Shown here piece by piece: positions 28,872 to 37,541 of a stretch of DNA of 64,000 nt (position 1 is the first letter of the stretch; each line of letters starts with the position of its first letter). Source of the DNA: Comamonas denitrificans (GTDB lineage Bacteria; Pseudomonadota; Gammaproteobacteria; Burkholderiales; Burkholderiaceae_C); assembly GCF_017368815.1 (NCBI RefSeq), contig NZ_JAFNME010000009.1:1-64000 (forward strand), read 5' to 3'. The notes under the pieces were generated by a model, which did not search any database, was not told where the DNA came from, and worked only from the letters and a program-made list of their open reading frames with translations. The translations under genes were made by a program, and so were the position numbers.

Positions 28872-31064
28872 ATGTCGCAACGCAAGCTCTTCGTCACCAC
28901 CGCCCTGCCCTACGCCAACGGCCACTTTCACATCGGCCACATCATGGAATACATCCAGGCCGACACCTGGGTGCGGGCGCAGCGCATGCAGGGCAACGCG
29001 GTGAACTTTGTCGGTGCCGACGATGCCCATGGGGCCCCCATCATGATTGCCGCAGAAAAAGCGGGCAAAACCCCGCAGCAGTTCGTGGCCGACATTGCCG
29101 CCGGGCGCAAACAGTACCTGGAAGGCTTTCACATCGCCTTTGACAACTGGAGCAACACCGATAGCCCAGAAAACCACGAACTGTCCAAGCAGATTTATCT
29201 GGATTTGAAGCAGGCCGGCTTTATCGAAACGCGCACCATCGAGCAGTTCTTTGACCCGCAAAAGAACATGTTCCTGCCCGACCGCTTCATCAAAGGCGAG
29301 TGCCCACGCTGCCACGCCAAAGACCAGTACGGCGACAACTGCGAGGTGTGCAGCTCGGTGTACGCGCCCACTGATCTGATCAACCCGTATTCCGCCCTGT
29401 CCGGGGCCAAGCCCGAACTGCGCACTTCAGAGCACTTTTTCTTCAAACTCTCGGACCCGCGCGCAGTCGAATTTTTGACCGAATGGACGCAAAACGGCCA
29501 GCACGTGCAGCCCGAAGTGGCCGCCAAAATCAAAGAATGGTTTGGCACCCGCACCAACCCCGACGGCAGCACCAGCACCGGCCTGGACGACTGGGACATC
29601 TCGCGCGATGCGCCCTACTTCGGCATCGAGATCCCCGACGCGCCGGGCAAATACTTTTATGTGTGGCTGGATGCGCCCGTGGGCTACCTGGCCTCGCTGA
29701 AAAACCTCTTGAACCAGCGCGGTGAAGATTACGACGCTTACATGGCCGACCCGGCCCTGGAGCAGTACCACTTCATCGGCAAAGACATCATCACCTTCCA
29801 CACGCTGTTTTGGCCCGCCATGCTGAAATTCAGCGGCCGCAAAACGCCCACCAAAATCTGCGTGCATGGTTTCATGACCGTAAACAACGGCGAAAAAATG
29901 AGCAAAAGCCGGGGCACGGGCCTGGACCCACTCAAATACCTGGGCCTGAACATGAACCCCGAGTGGCTGCGCTACTACCTGGGTGCCAAACTCAACGGCA
30001 AAAACGAAGACATCGACTTCAACGCCGAAGACTTCATGCTGCGCGTCAATGCCGATTTGATCGGCAAATACGTAAACATCGCTTCGCGCGCTGCCGGCTT
30101 TATCGCCAAGCGCTTTGATGGCAAGCTATCTACTGCAGTTGGCTCATCCGAGGTTCTGAGACATTTGTTTAGCAAGGGTCCAGGTGCCACGCTACTCCCG
30201 AGCATTCAGGCAGCTAAGTCAAATATCGTCGCTTCTTACGAAGCACGTGACACTGCCCGTGCTGCCCGCGAAATTATGCAGCTTTGTGACAAAGTTAATA
30301 TCTATGTGGATTCGTATAAGCCTTGGGAATTGGCTAAGCAAGAAGGTATGGATCAATTTTTGCAGGATGTGTGCAGCACCTGCATCGAAGCCTTCCGCCT
30401 GCTGACGATTTACCTCAAGCCCATGCTGCCCGCCGTGGCCGCACAGGTCGAAGCCTTCCTGAAGGTGCCGCCCCTGCAATTTGCCGACGCTGAGCAGCTG
30501 CTGGGCGCTGGCCATGAAATCGGCCAATACCAACACCTGATGCAGCGCGTCACCATGGAGCAGCTTGAAGCCCTGTTCGAGCCGCCCGCCGCGCCTGTGG
30601 TCGAGGCCGTGAAGCCCGGCGGCGAAAACAATCAAGCCCCCACGCTCGGCGCTTCCGCGTCCTCGCTGCCCCCCGAGGGGGCTGGCTCCGCCTTGGGGCG
30701 GCCCGGCGGCGAAGCCATTGCCCCCACCATCACCATTGACGACTTCGCCAAGGTGGACCTGCGCATCGCCAAAATCATCGAATGCAAGGCGGTGGAAGGC
30801 TCCACCAAGCTGCTGCAACTGACCCTGGATGCGGGCGAGGGCCAGACGCGCAACGTCTTCAGCGGCATTGCCAGCATGTACAGCCCCGAGCAACTGGTGG
30901 GCAAGCTCACCGTGCTGGTGGCCAACCTGGCCCCGCGCAAGATGAAGTTTGGCGTGAGCGAAGGCATGGTGCTGGCCGCCAGCCACGCCGACGAAAAAGC
31001 CGTGCCCGGCATCTACGTGCTCGAACCCTTCCCAGGGGCGCAGCCCGGAATGCGCATCCATTGA
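28872..31064 (+). CDS. metG: Methionyl-tRNA synthetase with C-terminal tRNA-binding domain
   Basis: A 730-aa class I synthetase. Motifs HIGH ([10 protein letters not shown]), the zinc-binding [22 protein letters not shown] (GEKMSKSRG), and a C-terminal EMAP-type tRNA-binding domain (about 615-730, [23 protein letters not shown]). Two oddities: bases about 30118-30366 are much poorer in GC than the rest of the gene, and the linker at 30641-30709 is a REP-like palindrome translated in frame ([20 protein letters not shown]). Confidence 0.96.
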   Translation: MSQRKLFVTTALPYANGHFHIGHIMEYIQADTWVRAQRMQGNAVNFVGADDAHGAPIMIAAEKAGKTPQQFVADIAAGRKQYLEGFHIAFDNWSNTDSPENHELSKQIYLDLKQAGFIETRTIEQFFDPQKNMFLPDRFIKGECPRCHAKDQYGDNCEVCSSVYAPTDLINPYSALSGAKPELRTSEHFFFKLSDPRAVEFLTEWTQNGQHVQPEVAAKIKEWFGTRTNPDGSTSTGLDDWDISRDAPYFGIEIPDAPGKYFYVWLDAPVGYLASLKNLLNQRGEDYDAYMADPALEQYHFIGKDIITFHTLFWPAMLKFSGRKTPTKICVHGFMTVNNGEKMSKSRGTGLDPLKYLGLNMNPEWLRYYLGAKLNGKNEDIDFNAEDFMLRVNADLIGKYVNIASRAAGFIAKRFDGKLSTAVGSSEVLRHLFSKGPGATLLPSIQAAKSNIVASYEARDTARAAREIMQLCDKVNIYVDSYKPWELAKQEGMDQFLQDVCSTCIEAFRLLTIYLKPMLPAVAAQVEAFLKVPPLQFADAEQLLGAGHEIGQYQHLMQRVTMEQLEALFEPPAAPVVEAVKPGGENNQAPTLGASASSLPPEGAGSALGRPGGEAIAPTITIDDFAKVDLRIAKIIECKAVEGSTKLLQLTLDAGEGQTRNVFSGIASMYSPEQLVGKLTVLVANLAPRKMKFGVSEGMVLAASHADEKAVPGIYVLEPFPGAQPGMRIH
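30641..30709. repeat. REP-like palindrome forming the MetRS interdomain linker
   Basis: GC-rich sequence with CCCCCCGAGGGGGC and CCTTGGGGCGGCCCGG dyads, resembling extragenic REP elements I associate with Comamonadaceae (memory, not searched). It lies in frame between the catalytic and tRNA-binding domains and encodes a flexible Gly/Ser/Pro-rich linker. Confidence 0.6.
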
Positions 31065-31067
31065 TTG

Positions 31068-31147
31068 AATAGCTCTTTGCGCTTTTGAATAAAGGGTTTT
31101 GTATGGTTTTCATACGGAAATCCTTTATTTATCAGCGCAAACAGCTT
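31068..31147. repeat. AATAGCT-family intergenic repeat after metG
   Basis: Outer arms AGCTCTTTGCGCT and AGCGCAAACAGCT enclose an inner hairpin (TTTTGTATG/CATACGGAAA) flanked by AAAGGG and CCTTTATTT. The inner hairpin with its T run may terminate metG transcription. Confidence 0.65.
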
Positions 31148-31193
31148 CTTTTTTAATATTTTTCAGCCTTTCAGGCCCAGACCTTTCAGTCCC

Positions 31194-32180
31194 ATGCCCA
31201 TCTACCGTTGCAACAAATGCGGTTTTGTCAGCGAAGACACGCAAACCCCCGTCAATACACCCACCGCTTGCGGGCGCTGCGGCACGCCCAGCACGGTGTA
31301 CGGCACGGTGTTTTTTGTCGAAGAGCTGATCAAGCGCCTGGCCAGCGTCACGCGCGAACTCAAAACCCTGCAGGCCCAGCCCGTGGCCGCGCCGACCGCG
31401 CCAGCAGCTCCTGCTGCAGCCCCCGCAGCCAGCAGCTTCCCCACGCTGGATGCGGCCCCCAAAGAGGCCCCGCACACTGCCCTGGTGCAGTGGTTTGCCC
31501 AAAAAAACATCCAAGCCGCCATCGACCCCAGCGCGGCCGATACCAGCGGCTTTTTTGACGAGGCAGCCACCGCCCTGGGCGACGACTACCTGCTGTTTGC
31601 CGACCTGCTCGACCGCGTGTGCTACTCGTACCGCAAGAGCTACACCAACGTCAATCTCGAGCTGGCCAAGCTGTCGCAAAAAGACGGGCAGGCCATTACC
31701 CAGTTTTGTCGCACGCTGTATGAGCACACCTTTTTTGCCCGCTACCACTACCAAAAAGCCGAAAAAATCGCCCGCCTGACGCTGCAAATGGCCCCGGCCA
31801 TCCGCCAATTTTTTGAAGGTGGCTGGCTGGAGTGGTACGCCTTGGTGCAAGCCCTCTCGGCCAGCGAGCAGCGCTCGGTGCCCCTGTCCTACGCCCGGGG
31901 CGTAAAAGTCACCTTCCCCAACGAAGACCTGCATGAGCTGGATGTGCTGCTGCAACCCCAGGGGCAAGAGCCCATTTGCATCGAATGCAAAACCGGCGAA
32001 TTTCGCCGCGATATCGACAAATACGTGCGCCTGAACAAGCGCCTGGGGCTGACCAAAAGCCGCTTCATCCTGTGCTGCACCGATCTGAACGCCGAGCAAG
32101 CCCAGGGCCTGAGCGCCATGTACGACCTGAGTTTCGTGCCCCTGCCGATGCTCAAACGCCATCTGCACAGCATGATTTAG
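31194..32180 (+). CDS. Zinc-ribbon protein with a PD-(D/E)XK nuclease-like C-terminus
   Basis: A 328-aa protein not recognised as a named family. The N-terminus is a C4 zinc ribbon (C6, C9, C26, C29), followed by a short helix, an Ala/Pro linker (about 62-90) and a helical middle. The C-terminal part has ELDV (D250) and IECKTG (E264, K266), the D...ExK pattern of PD-(D/E)XK nucleases, as in DUF1887/Card1-like enzymes. No signal peptide. It stands alone between metG and the fcc genes. Nucleic-acid cleavage is inferred from the motif only. Confidence 0.7.
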   Translation: MPIYRCNKCGFVSEDTQTPVNTPTACGRCGTPSTVYGTVFFVEELIKRLASVTRELKTLQAQPVAAPTAPAAPAAAPAASSFPTLDAAPKEAPHTALVQWFAQKNIQAAIDPSAADTSGFFDEAATALGDDYLLFADLLDRVCYSYRKSYTNVNLELAKLSQKDGQAITQFCRTLYEHTFFARYHYQKAEKIARLTLQMAPAIRQFFEGGWLEWYALVQALSASEQRSVPLSYARGVKVTFPNEDLHELDVLLQPQGQEPICIECKTGEFRRDIDKYVRLNKRLGLTKSRFILCCTDLNAEQAQGLSAMYDLSFVPLPMLKRHLHSMI

Positions 32181-32367
32181 CGCCACCTCAAAACCGCATA
32201 TACCAGGCCGGCAGAAGCTTCTAACTTATTGTCGTAAAACACTTCTTAGAATCGCAAACTTCGCGCCATCGGTCCCTGCGAGCAGCAGGCAGCGGCGGTT
32301 TTTTGGATGCCAACAGGCGGCTGCGCAAGGCCGCCTGAAGACGGCTTTTGCTCACCCAGGAGGCTCC

Positions 32368-32730
32368 ATGCCCTTTCCCTCTTTCCTGCGCCCGGCTTTG
32401 CTGGCCCTGGCGCTGGCTGCGCCTTGGGCTGCGGCCAGTGCCCAGCCTGCCACGCCCGCTGTGGCCCCGGTGTTGCCCGCTGGTTTCAGCGTGCAAAACG
32501 TGGCCGTGCTGGCGGGCACCTGCGCCAACTGCCACGGGCCGCAGGGCCGCTCCACCGGCGGCATTCCCACCCTGCGCGGGCAAGATGCCAGCCATTTGCT
32601 GCAGCGCATGCAGGCCTTCAAGGCCAACCGCGCAGCGGATGCAACCATCATGAACCGCCTGATGCAGGGCTATGACGAATCACAAATCCAGGCGCTGGCC
32701 GCCTGGTTCAGCCAGGAGGTGCAGCCATGA
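32368..32730 (+). CDS. fccA: Cytochrome c subunit of flavocytochrome c sulfide dehydrogenase
   Basis: A 120-aa periplasmic monoheme cytochrome. Signal peptide ending near AASAQP, heme motif CANCH at about 52-56, and an axial Met candidate in IMNRLMQGYD. It overlaps fccB by ATGA, so it is most likely the electron-accepting subunit of the sulfide dehydrogenase, passing electrons on to respiratory cytochromes. It is shorter than the diheme FccA of purple sulfur bacteria and resembles the monoheme type. Confidence 0.85.
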   Translation: MPFPSFLRPALLALALAAPWAAASAQPATPAVAPVLPAGFSVQNVAVLAGTCANCHGPQGRSTGGIPTLRGQDASHLLQRMQAFKANRAADATIMNRLMQGYDESQIQALAAWFSQEVQP

Positions 32731-33998
32731 GCTTGCAACGCCGTACCCTTTTGAGCAGCGCCCTGGCCGGTGCTGCCACCCTGGCCCTGCCGTCCATCGT
32801 TCGTGCCCAGGCCGGTTCCGCCCATGTGGTGGTGATCGGTGGCGGCTTTGGCGGTGCCACCGCTGCGCGCTACCTGAAAGCACAAGCGCCCCAGGTGCGC
32901 GTGACGCTGGTCGAGCCGGCCGAGCGCTTTTACACCTGCCCCTTCTCCAACCTGTACCTGGCGGGCCTGCGCTCGTTCGAGAGCATCGGCCACGGCTACG
33001 ATGGTCTGCGCACAGCGGGCATCGACGTGGTGCATGCCCGCGCCGAGGATGTCGATACCGCTGCCCGCAGCGTGCGCCTGTCCAGCGGGCAGACGCTGCG
33101 CTACGACAAGCTGGTGCTCTCCCCCGGTGTGGACATGCGCTGGAATGCGCTGCAAGGCTACGACGAGGCCGCCGCCCACCTGGCCCCGCACGCCTGGAAG
33201 GCCGGCCCCCAAACCCAATTGCTACGCCAGCAAATGGAGGCGATGGAAGATGGCGGCACCTTTGTGATGGTGATTCCGGCCAACCCTTTTCGCTGCCCGC
33301 CCGGCCCCTACGAACGGGCGGCGATGGTGGCGCACTACTTCAAGCAGCACAAACCCAAATCGAAAATCCTGCTGCTGGACAGCAAAGACGCTTTCTCCAA
33401 GCAGGGCCTGTTCCTGCAAGGCTACAAAGCGCTGTACGGCGACATGATCGAATGGGTCAAGCAGTCTGACGATGGCCAGGTGGTGCGCGTCGATGCCCGC
33501 CAGCGCGTGGTGGAAACCGCCTTTGGCACCCAACACCGGGCCAGCGTGCTGAACGTGATTCCGCCGCAAAAGGCCGGCTTCATTGCCGAGCGCGCCGGGG
33601 TAACCGATGCCAGCGGCTGGGTGCCCATCAAGCCTGAGAGCTTCGAATCCGCCCAGGTGCCCCACGTGTATGTGCTGGGCGATGCAACGATTGCCGCGCC
33701 CATGCCCAAATCTGGCTTTGCCGCCAATACCCAGGGCAAGCTGGCCGCCGCCGCCATTGCAGCGGAGCTAACGGGCCAGCCGCTGCCCACCGCCTCGCTG
33801 GCCAACACCTGCTACAGCCTGGTGGGCACGCATTACGGCATCTCGGTCGCGGGTGTGTACCGGGCGCAAGACGGGAAACTGCAAGAAGTGGCAGGCGGTG
33901 TCAGCCCCATGCAGGCCGATGCTGGGTTCCGCAAGGCCGAGGCCATCTATGGCGCGGCCTGGTACCAGGCGATCAGCACCGACATCTGGGGTGGCTAA
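32727..33998 (+). CDS. fccB: Sulfide dehydrogenase flavoprotein subunit (FCSD)
   Basis: A 423-aa FAD protein exported by Tat (RRTLLSSALAGAATLALPS). The dinucleotide fold is VVVIGGGFGGATAARYL. The cysteine in YTCPFSN (C71) corresponds to the residue that binds FAD covalently in FccB. C190 (RCPPGPYER) and C362 (NTCYSL) correspond to the redox disulfide. It oxidises sulfide to sulfur in the periplasm with fccA as partner. A second FCSD-like gene lies 1.3 kb downstream. Confidence 0.92.
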   Translation: MSLQRRTLLSSALAGAATLALPSIVRAQAGSAHVVVIGGGFGGATAARYLKAQAPQVRVTLVEPAERFYTCPFSNLYLAGLRSFESIGHGYDGLRTAGIDVVHARAEDVDTAARSVRLSSGQTLRYDKLVLSPGVDMRWNALQGYDEAAAHLAPHAWKAGPQTQLLRQQMEAMEDGGTFVMVIPANPFRCPPGPYERAAMVAHYFKQHKPKSKILLLDSKDAFSKQGLFLQGYKALYGDMIEWVKQSDDGQVVRVDARQRVVETAFGTQHRASVLNVIPPQKAGFIAERAGVTDASGWVPIKPESFESAQVPHVYVLGDATIAAPMPKSGFAANTQGKLAAAAIAAELTGQPLPTASLANTCYSLVGTHYGISVAGVYRAQDGKLQEVAGGVSPMQADAGFRKAEAIYGAAWYQAISTDIWGG

Positions 33999-34011
33999 GG
34001 ATGGCGCAACC

Positions 34012-35058
34012 ATGACGCTGCTGTGGGCCAGTTTTCTTTGGGGTGCCGCCTTTGGCTGCGCCGCCCGCTGGGGGCGCTTTTGCCTGCTGCGCGGCGTGCG
34101 CCAAGGCATGGGGCACGACCACAGCGAGCCACGCGGCCACGCCCCGGCGCTGCAAGCCTTTGCGCTGGCGCTGGCCGTGGCACTGCTGGCCTCGCAAGGC
34201 TTGCAGTGGCTGGGTGTGATCGATTTGGGGCAGGCCCAGATCGTGCGGCCCAGCTTCTCCCCGCTGGGGGTGTTTCTGGGCGGGGTGATTTTTGCCCTGG
34301 GCATGGTGCTGGCCAACGCCTGCGGGGCCCGCTCGCTGGTGCTGCTGGCCGGGGGCAATCTGCGGGCGCTGGTCACCGTGGTGTTTCTGGCCTTGGGGGC
34401 ACAGGCCAGTGCCACCGGGGTGCTGGCACCGCTGCGCCAGTGGCTGCAAGGCGTGGCCCCGGTGACGCTGGAGCATGCCACGGCATCACAATATTTAATA
34501 GAAAAAAGCCTATCAGCGCTTACTGTGTATGCGCTGACAGCTATCATTCCTGCACTTCTGCTGGCGGCTTACGCTGTGCGCCACCCGGCTTTGCGCCGCC
34601 ATCCTGCACAGGCGCTGTCGGCCCTGGCGATTGGTGCTTTGGTAACGCTGGGCTGGTGGATCAGCGCCACCGTGCAGGTCGATCCGTTTGAGCCCGCCAA
34701 GCTGACCTCGCTGAGCTTCATCGCCCCCATGGCCGAGAGCCTGCTGTACCTGCAAGTGGCCGTGGGCCGGGCCTGGAGCCCGGCTTCGGCCATGGTGCTG
34801 GGCGTACTGGCGGGGGCAGCGGTAACCGCTATCGTCACCGGCACGGCCCGCTGGGAAGGCTTTGACAGCCCGGCCCAGCTGGCCAAAAGCGCCATCGGCG
34901 GCCTACTGATGGGCTTTGGCGGCCTGCTGGCAGTGGGCTGCTCCATCGGCCAGGCGCTGACCGGTGTCACCACCCTGGCCTGGGCCACGCTGCCTGCCGT
35001 GGCGGGCATTGTGCTGGGTGCGTGGGCCGGCTTGGCGCTGATGGCCCGCCGCCGCTGA
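34012..35058 (+). CDS. YeeE/YedE-type membrane transporter
   Basis: A 348-aa polytopic protein with about nine hydrophobic segments. GxxFxLARSLVLLAGGN-like (NACGARSLVLLAGGNLRA) and the late GGLLAVGCSIGQALTG match YeeE/YedE proteins, which take up thiosulfate or related sulfur compounds; the two conserved cysteines are present. Start at 34012, 13 bp after fccB. A short intergenic-type repeat (34496-34546) is translated in frame. The context suggests import or export of a sulfur intermediate. Confidence 0.85.
   Translation: MTLLWASFLWGAAFGCAARWGRFCLLRGVRQGMGHDHSEPRGHAPALQAFALALAVALLASQGLQWLGVIDLGQAQIVRPSFSPLGVFLGGVIFALGMVLANACGARSLVLLAGGNLRALVTVVFLALGAQASATGVLAPLRQWLQGVAPVTLEHATASQYLIEKSLSALTVYALTAIIPALLLAAYAVRHPALRRHPAQALSALAIGALVTLGWWISATVQVDPFEPAKLTSLSFIAPMAESLLYLQVAVGRAWSPASAMVLGVLAGAAVTAIVTGTARWEGFDSPAQLAKSAIGGLLMGFGGLLAVGCSIGQALTGVTTLAWATLPAVAGIVLGAWAGLALMARRR
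34496..34546. repeat. Intergenic-type palindromic repeat inside the YeeE-like gene
   Basis: AATAGAAAAAAGCCTATCAG, then TCAGCGC/GCGCTGA arms and CAGCTATC, the same outer motif as intergenic copies. It is AT-rich in a GC-rich gene and is read in frame, adding residues like EKSLSALTVYALTA in a loop or helix edge. Confidence 0.6.
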
Positions 35059-35229
35059 AGGCGCAGCACCGAAGAAGGCGCACCCTGGCCACGCCGAACC
35101 GCGCACCAGCACGCTTAGAATGCCCGGCTGACAGCTCTGCTTGTGCCGCGTTGCGGCCAAGAGGGGAATGCACTGCACGCAAGGACGATGCGCCACATCG
35201 CCCGACCCGACACCCCTTTGCACACCTTG

Positions 35230-35248
35230 TTGGCGCCAGCTTGGCGCC
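35230..35248. promoter_or_regulatory. 11-bp-spaced direct repeat upstream of the FCSD/soxYZ operon
   Basis: TTGGCGCC occurs twice with an 11-bp period, each copy containing the palindrome GGCGCC, 60-78 bp before the flavoprotein start. It could be an operator on one helical face. No regulator gene is nearby. Confidence 0.35.
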
Positions 35249-35307
35249 CATGCCCGCACGCACCGGCTTGTCGCCTGGAAAAACCCATACCCCACTAAGG
35301 AAAAAGT

Positions 35308-36654
35308 ATGACCATGCAACGCCGTCACTTTCTGATGACCCCTCCGGCCCTGGCACTGGGCGCCGCCACTGCCACGGCCCCCATCGCCACCCTGGCCGCT
35401 CCCACCATCATGACCCCGCAGTCGCGCATCCTGCCCCGCACGGGCAAGGGCCCGCGCATTGTGATCTGCGGCGGCGGCTGGGGCGGCATGACCGCCGCCC
35501 GGTATCTGCGCGAGCTGATTCCCAACTCCGACGTGGTGCTGCTGGAGCGCAACCCCACGTTCTGGTCCGGCCCCATGAGCAACAAGTGGCTGATCGACAT
35601 CGTGAACACCGATTTTGTGAACCGCGACATGCTGCACCCGGCCAACAAGTACGGCTACCAGTTGCTGCAAACCGAAGTCACCGGCTTCGAGCGCGACAAA
35701 AAGCTAGTGCGCACAGCCCACGGCCTGATTGAGTACGACTACCTGATCCTGTCCGGCGGCATCCGCAACGATTACGAGGCCTGGTTTGGCAACGACCAAA
35801 AAGCCATCGACTACACGCGCAAGCACTTTCCCAACGCCTACATTCCCAACCAGGAAATGTTCGCGCTCAAGCAAAAGGTGAAGAACTTCAAGGGCGGCAC
35901 CCTGGTCATGACCCTGCCGCCGCCGCCGCACCGCTGCCCGCCCTCGCCCTACGAGCGCGCCTGCCTGATCGCCTGGCACATCAAGAAAAACAAGATTCCG
36001 GGCAAGATCCTCATCCTCGACCCCAAGCCAAAAATCGCCCCCATCGGCGTGGGCTACAAGCAGGCGTTTGAAGAGCTGTACCCGGACATCATCACCCACG
36101 TGCCCAATGCCCGGGTGCAAGAGCTCGATCCGTTCAAGAAAAAGATCAAGACCGCCGCCGGTGAGTTTGACTTTGACGATGCCATCCTCATGCCCCCGCA
36201 CCAGGCCGCCGAAATGGTCTGGGCGGCCGACCTGATCGGCAAAACCCCCGAGGGCAAGCCCACCGGCTGGGCCGACATGGACGTGCGCTACTTCACCGCC
36301 AAGGGCGATGACCGCGTGTACTTCGTCGGTGACCTGATGGGGGCCATCTCCGACCAGTTTGGCCACTACCCAAAGAGCGCCCACGTGGCCAACTACATTG
36401 GCCGCATCGTCGCCAAGAACATCGCCCAGCGCGTGGCCGGCCAAGAGGTCACCCCGCTGCTGCCCGACAACCTGTGCTACATGATGGTCAATGGCGACCC
36501 GCAGGAAGAAATCTCGGTCAAGTTCGAGTACGAAGTCGATCCCACCGGCAAGGTCATCCAGACGCAAATCGACATGGATGTGCGCACGCCCGATCTGGTC
36601 AAGGAAGACTTTGCCTGGATCAACAGCCGCTTCAGCGACTTCTTGGGCATCTAA
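35308..36654 (+). CDS. FCSD-like flavoprotein of the sox cluster (SoxF/FccB-like)
   Basis: A 448-aa Tat-exported flavoprotein (RRHFLMTPPALALG) with the FAD fold IVICGGGWGGMTAARYL. The redox cysteines are kept at C210 (RCPPSPYER) and C390 (NLCYMM). The cysteine that would bind FAD covalently is missing: FWSGPMSN replaces YTCPFSN. It lies just before soxY and soxZ without its own cytochrome gene. It may be a SoxF-like protein or a sulfide oxidase with non-covalent FAD. Confidence 0.85.
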   Translation: MTMQRRHFLMTPPALALGAATATAPIATLAAPTIMTPQSRILPRTGKGPRIVICGGGWGGMTAARYLRELIPNSDVVLLERNPTFWSGPMSNKWLIDIVNTDFVNRDMLHPANKYGYQLLQTEVTGFERDKKLVRTAHGLIEYDYLILSGGIRNDYEAWFGNDQKAIDYTRKHFPNAYIPNQEMFALKQKVKNFKGGTLVMTLPPPPHRCPPSPYERACLIAWHIKKNKIPGKILILDPKPKIAPIGVGYKQAFEELYPDIITHVPNARVQELDPFKKKIKTAAGEFDFDDAILMPPHQAAEMVWAADLIGKTPEGKPTGWADMDVRYFTAKGDDRVYFVGDLMGAISDQFGHYPKSAHVANYIGRIVAKNIAQRVAGQEVTPLLPDNLCYMMVNGDPQEEISVKFEYEVDPTGKVIQTQIDMDVRTPDLVKEDFAWINSRFSDFLGI

Positions 36655-36678
36655 GCCCTACCCAACATTGCAAACGAC

Positions 36679-37173
36679 ATGACACCTGCCTCCCCCCGCC
36701 TTACCCGCCGCGTGGTGGTTGGTGCCGTTGCCACGCTGGCCTTGCCCAGCGTGGCGCTGGCCCAAACACCGCCCACCAATCCCCCCCTGGTGGGCCCGTT
36801 GGCCCCCGATCCAGTGGCTTTTAAAAAGGCTCTCAGCACATTCACCGGCAGCGCCACGCCCCAGGCCGAAGGGCTGCAGCTGGACATCCCCGTGCTGGCC
36901 GACAACCCCAGCGCCGTGCCCATCAAGGCCAAGGTGACCCTGCCCATCACCGAGCACGATTGGTGCGAAGAGCTGATCGTGCTGGCCGAACTCAACCCCA
37001 TCCCGCTGGCCTGCCGCATCCGCTTCACCGCCGAGACGGGCAGCGCCGAGGCGGCCGTGCGCATTCGCCTAAGCCAGTCCCAGGCCGTCCACGTCCTGGC
37101 CCGCATGAAAAGCGGCAAGCTACTGGCGGGCAAGCAAACCATCACTGTGGCCGCCAGCGGCTGCGGCATGTAA
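36679..37173 (+). CDS. soxY: Sulfur-carrier protein SoxY
   Basis: A 164-aa periplasmic carrier with a Tat-type leader (TRRVVVGAVATLALPS). Its C-terminal swinging arm ends SGCGM, where most SoxY proteins end GGCGG; C162 is the residue that carries sulfur intermediates. The FTGSATPQAEGLQLDIPVLADN core is typical. It is followed by soxZ, its partner. soxA, soxX, soxB and soxCD are not in the window. Confidence 0.92.
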   Translation: MTPASPRLTRRVVVGAVATLALPSVALAQTPPTNPPLVGPLAPDPVAFKKALSTFTGSATPQAEGLQLDIPVLADNPSAVPIKAKVTLPITEHDWCEELIVLAELNPIPLACRIRFTAETGSAEAAVRIRLSQSQAVHVLARMKSGKLLAGKQTITVAASGCGM

Positions 37174-37186
37174 GGAGCCCACCCAT

Positions 37187-37522
37187 ATGAGCATGAAGCA
37201 ACCGCCCCGCGTCTGGGTCAGCAACGAAAACCCCCAGGCAGGCGACATTCTGCGTGTGCGCGCGCAAATCGAGCACCCCATGGAAACCGGGCTGCGAACC
37301 GACCCGGCCACGGGCCAGATCCGCCCGCGCCACATCCTGAACCACTTTGAAGCCAAGCTGGACGAGGCGCTGCTCTTTGTCTGGGACCCAGGCACCTCGA
37401 TTGCCCAAAACCCCTACATCGAATTCACTTTCAAAGCCCGCCGCAGTGGCCGCTTGCAGCTGCTCTGGAGGGACGACCAGGGCGCCACCTTATCCGCCAC
37501 CAAAACCATTACGGTCCGTTAG
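37187..37522 (+). CDS. soxZ: Thiosulfate-oxidising complex subunit SoxZ
   Basis: A 111-aa immunoglobulin-like protein forming the SoxYZ carrier. IEHPMETGLRTD, HFEAKLD and YIEFTFKARRSG are family segments. No signal peptide; SoxYZ is exported as a complex using the SoxY leader. It starts 13 bp after soxY; ATG at 37187 or the second ATG at 37193 are both possible. Confidence 0.94.
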   Translation: MSMKQPPRVWVSNENPQAGDILRVRAQIEHPMETGLRTDPATGQIRPRHILNHFEAKLDEALLFVWDPGTSIAQNPYIEFTFKARRSGRLQLLWRDDQGATLSATKTITVR

Positions 37523-37541
37523 TTTCAGAGGAGCCTGCCGC

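Noticed and set aside
30641-30709. Frameshift or assembly error in metG at the GC-rich palindrome
   Set aside because: The frame stays open through it and the C-terminal tRNA-binding domain is intact, so it reads as a linker.
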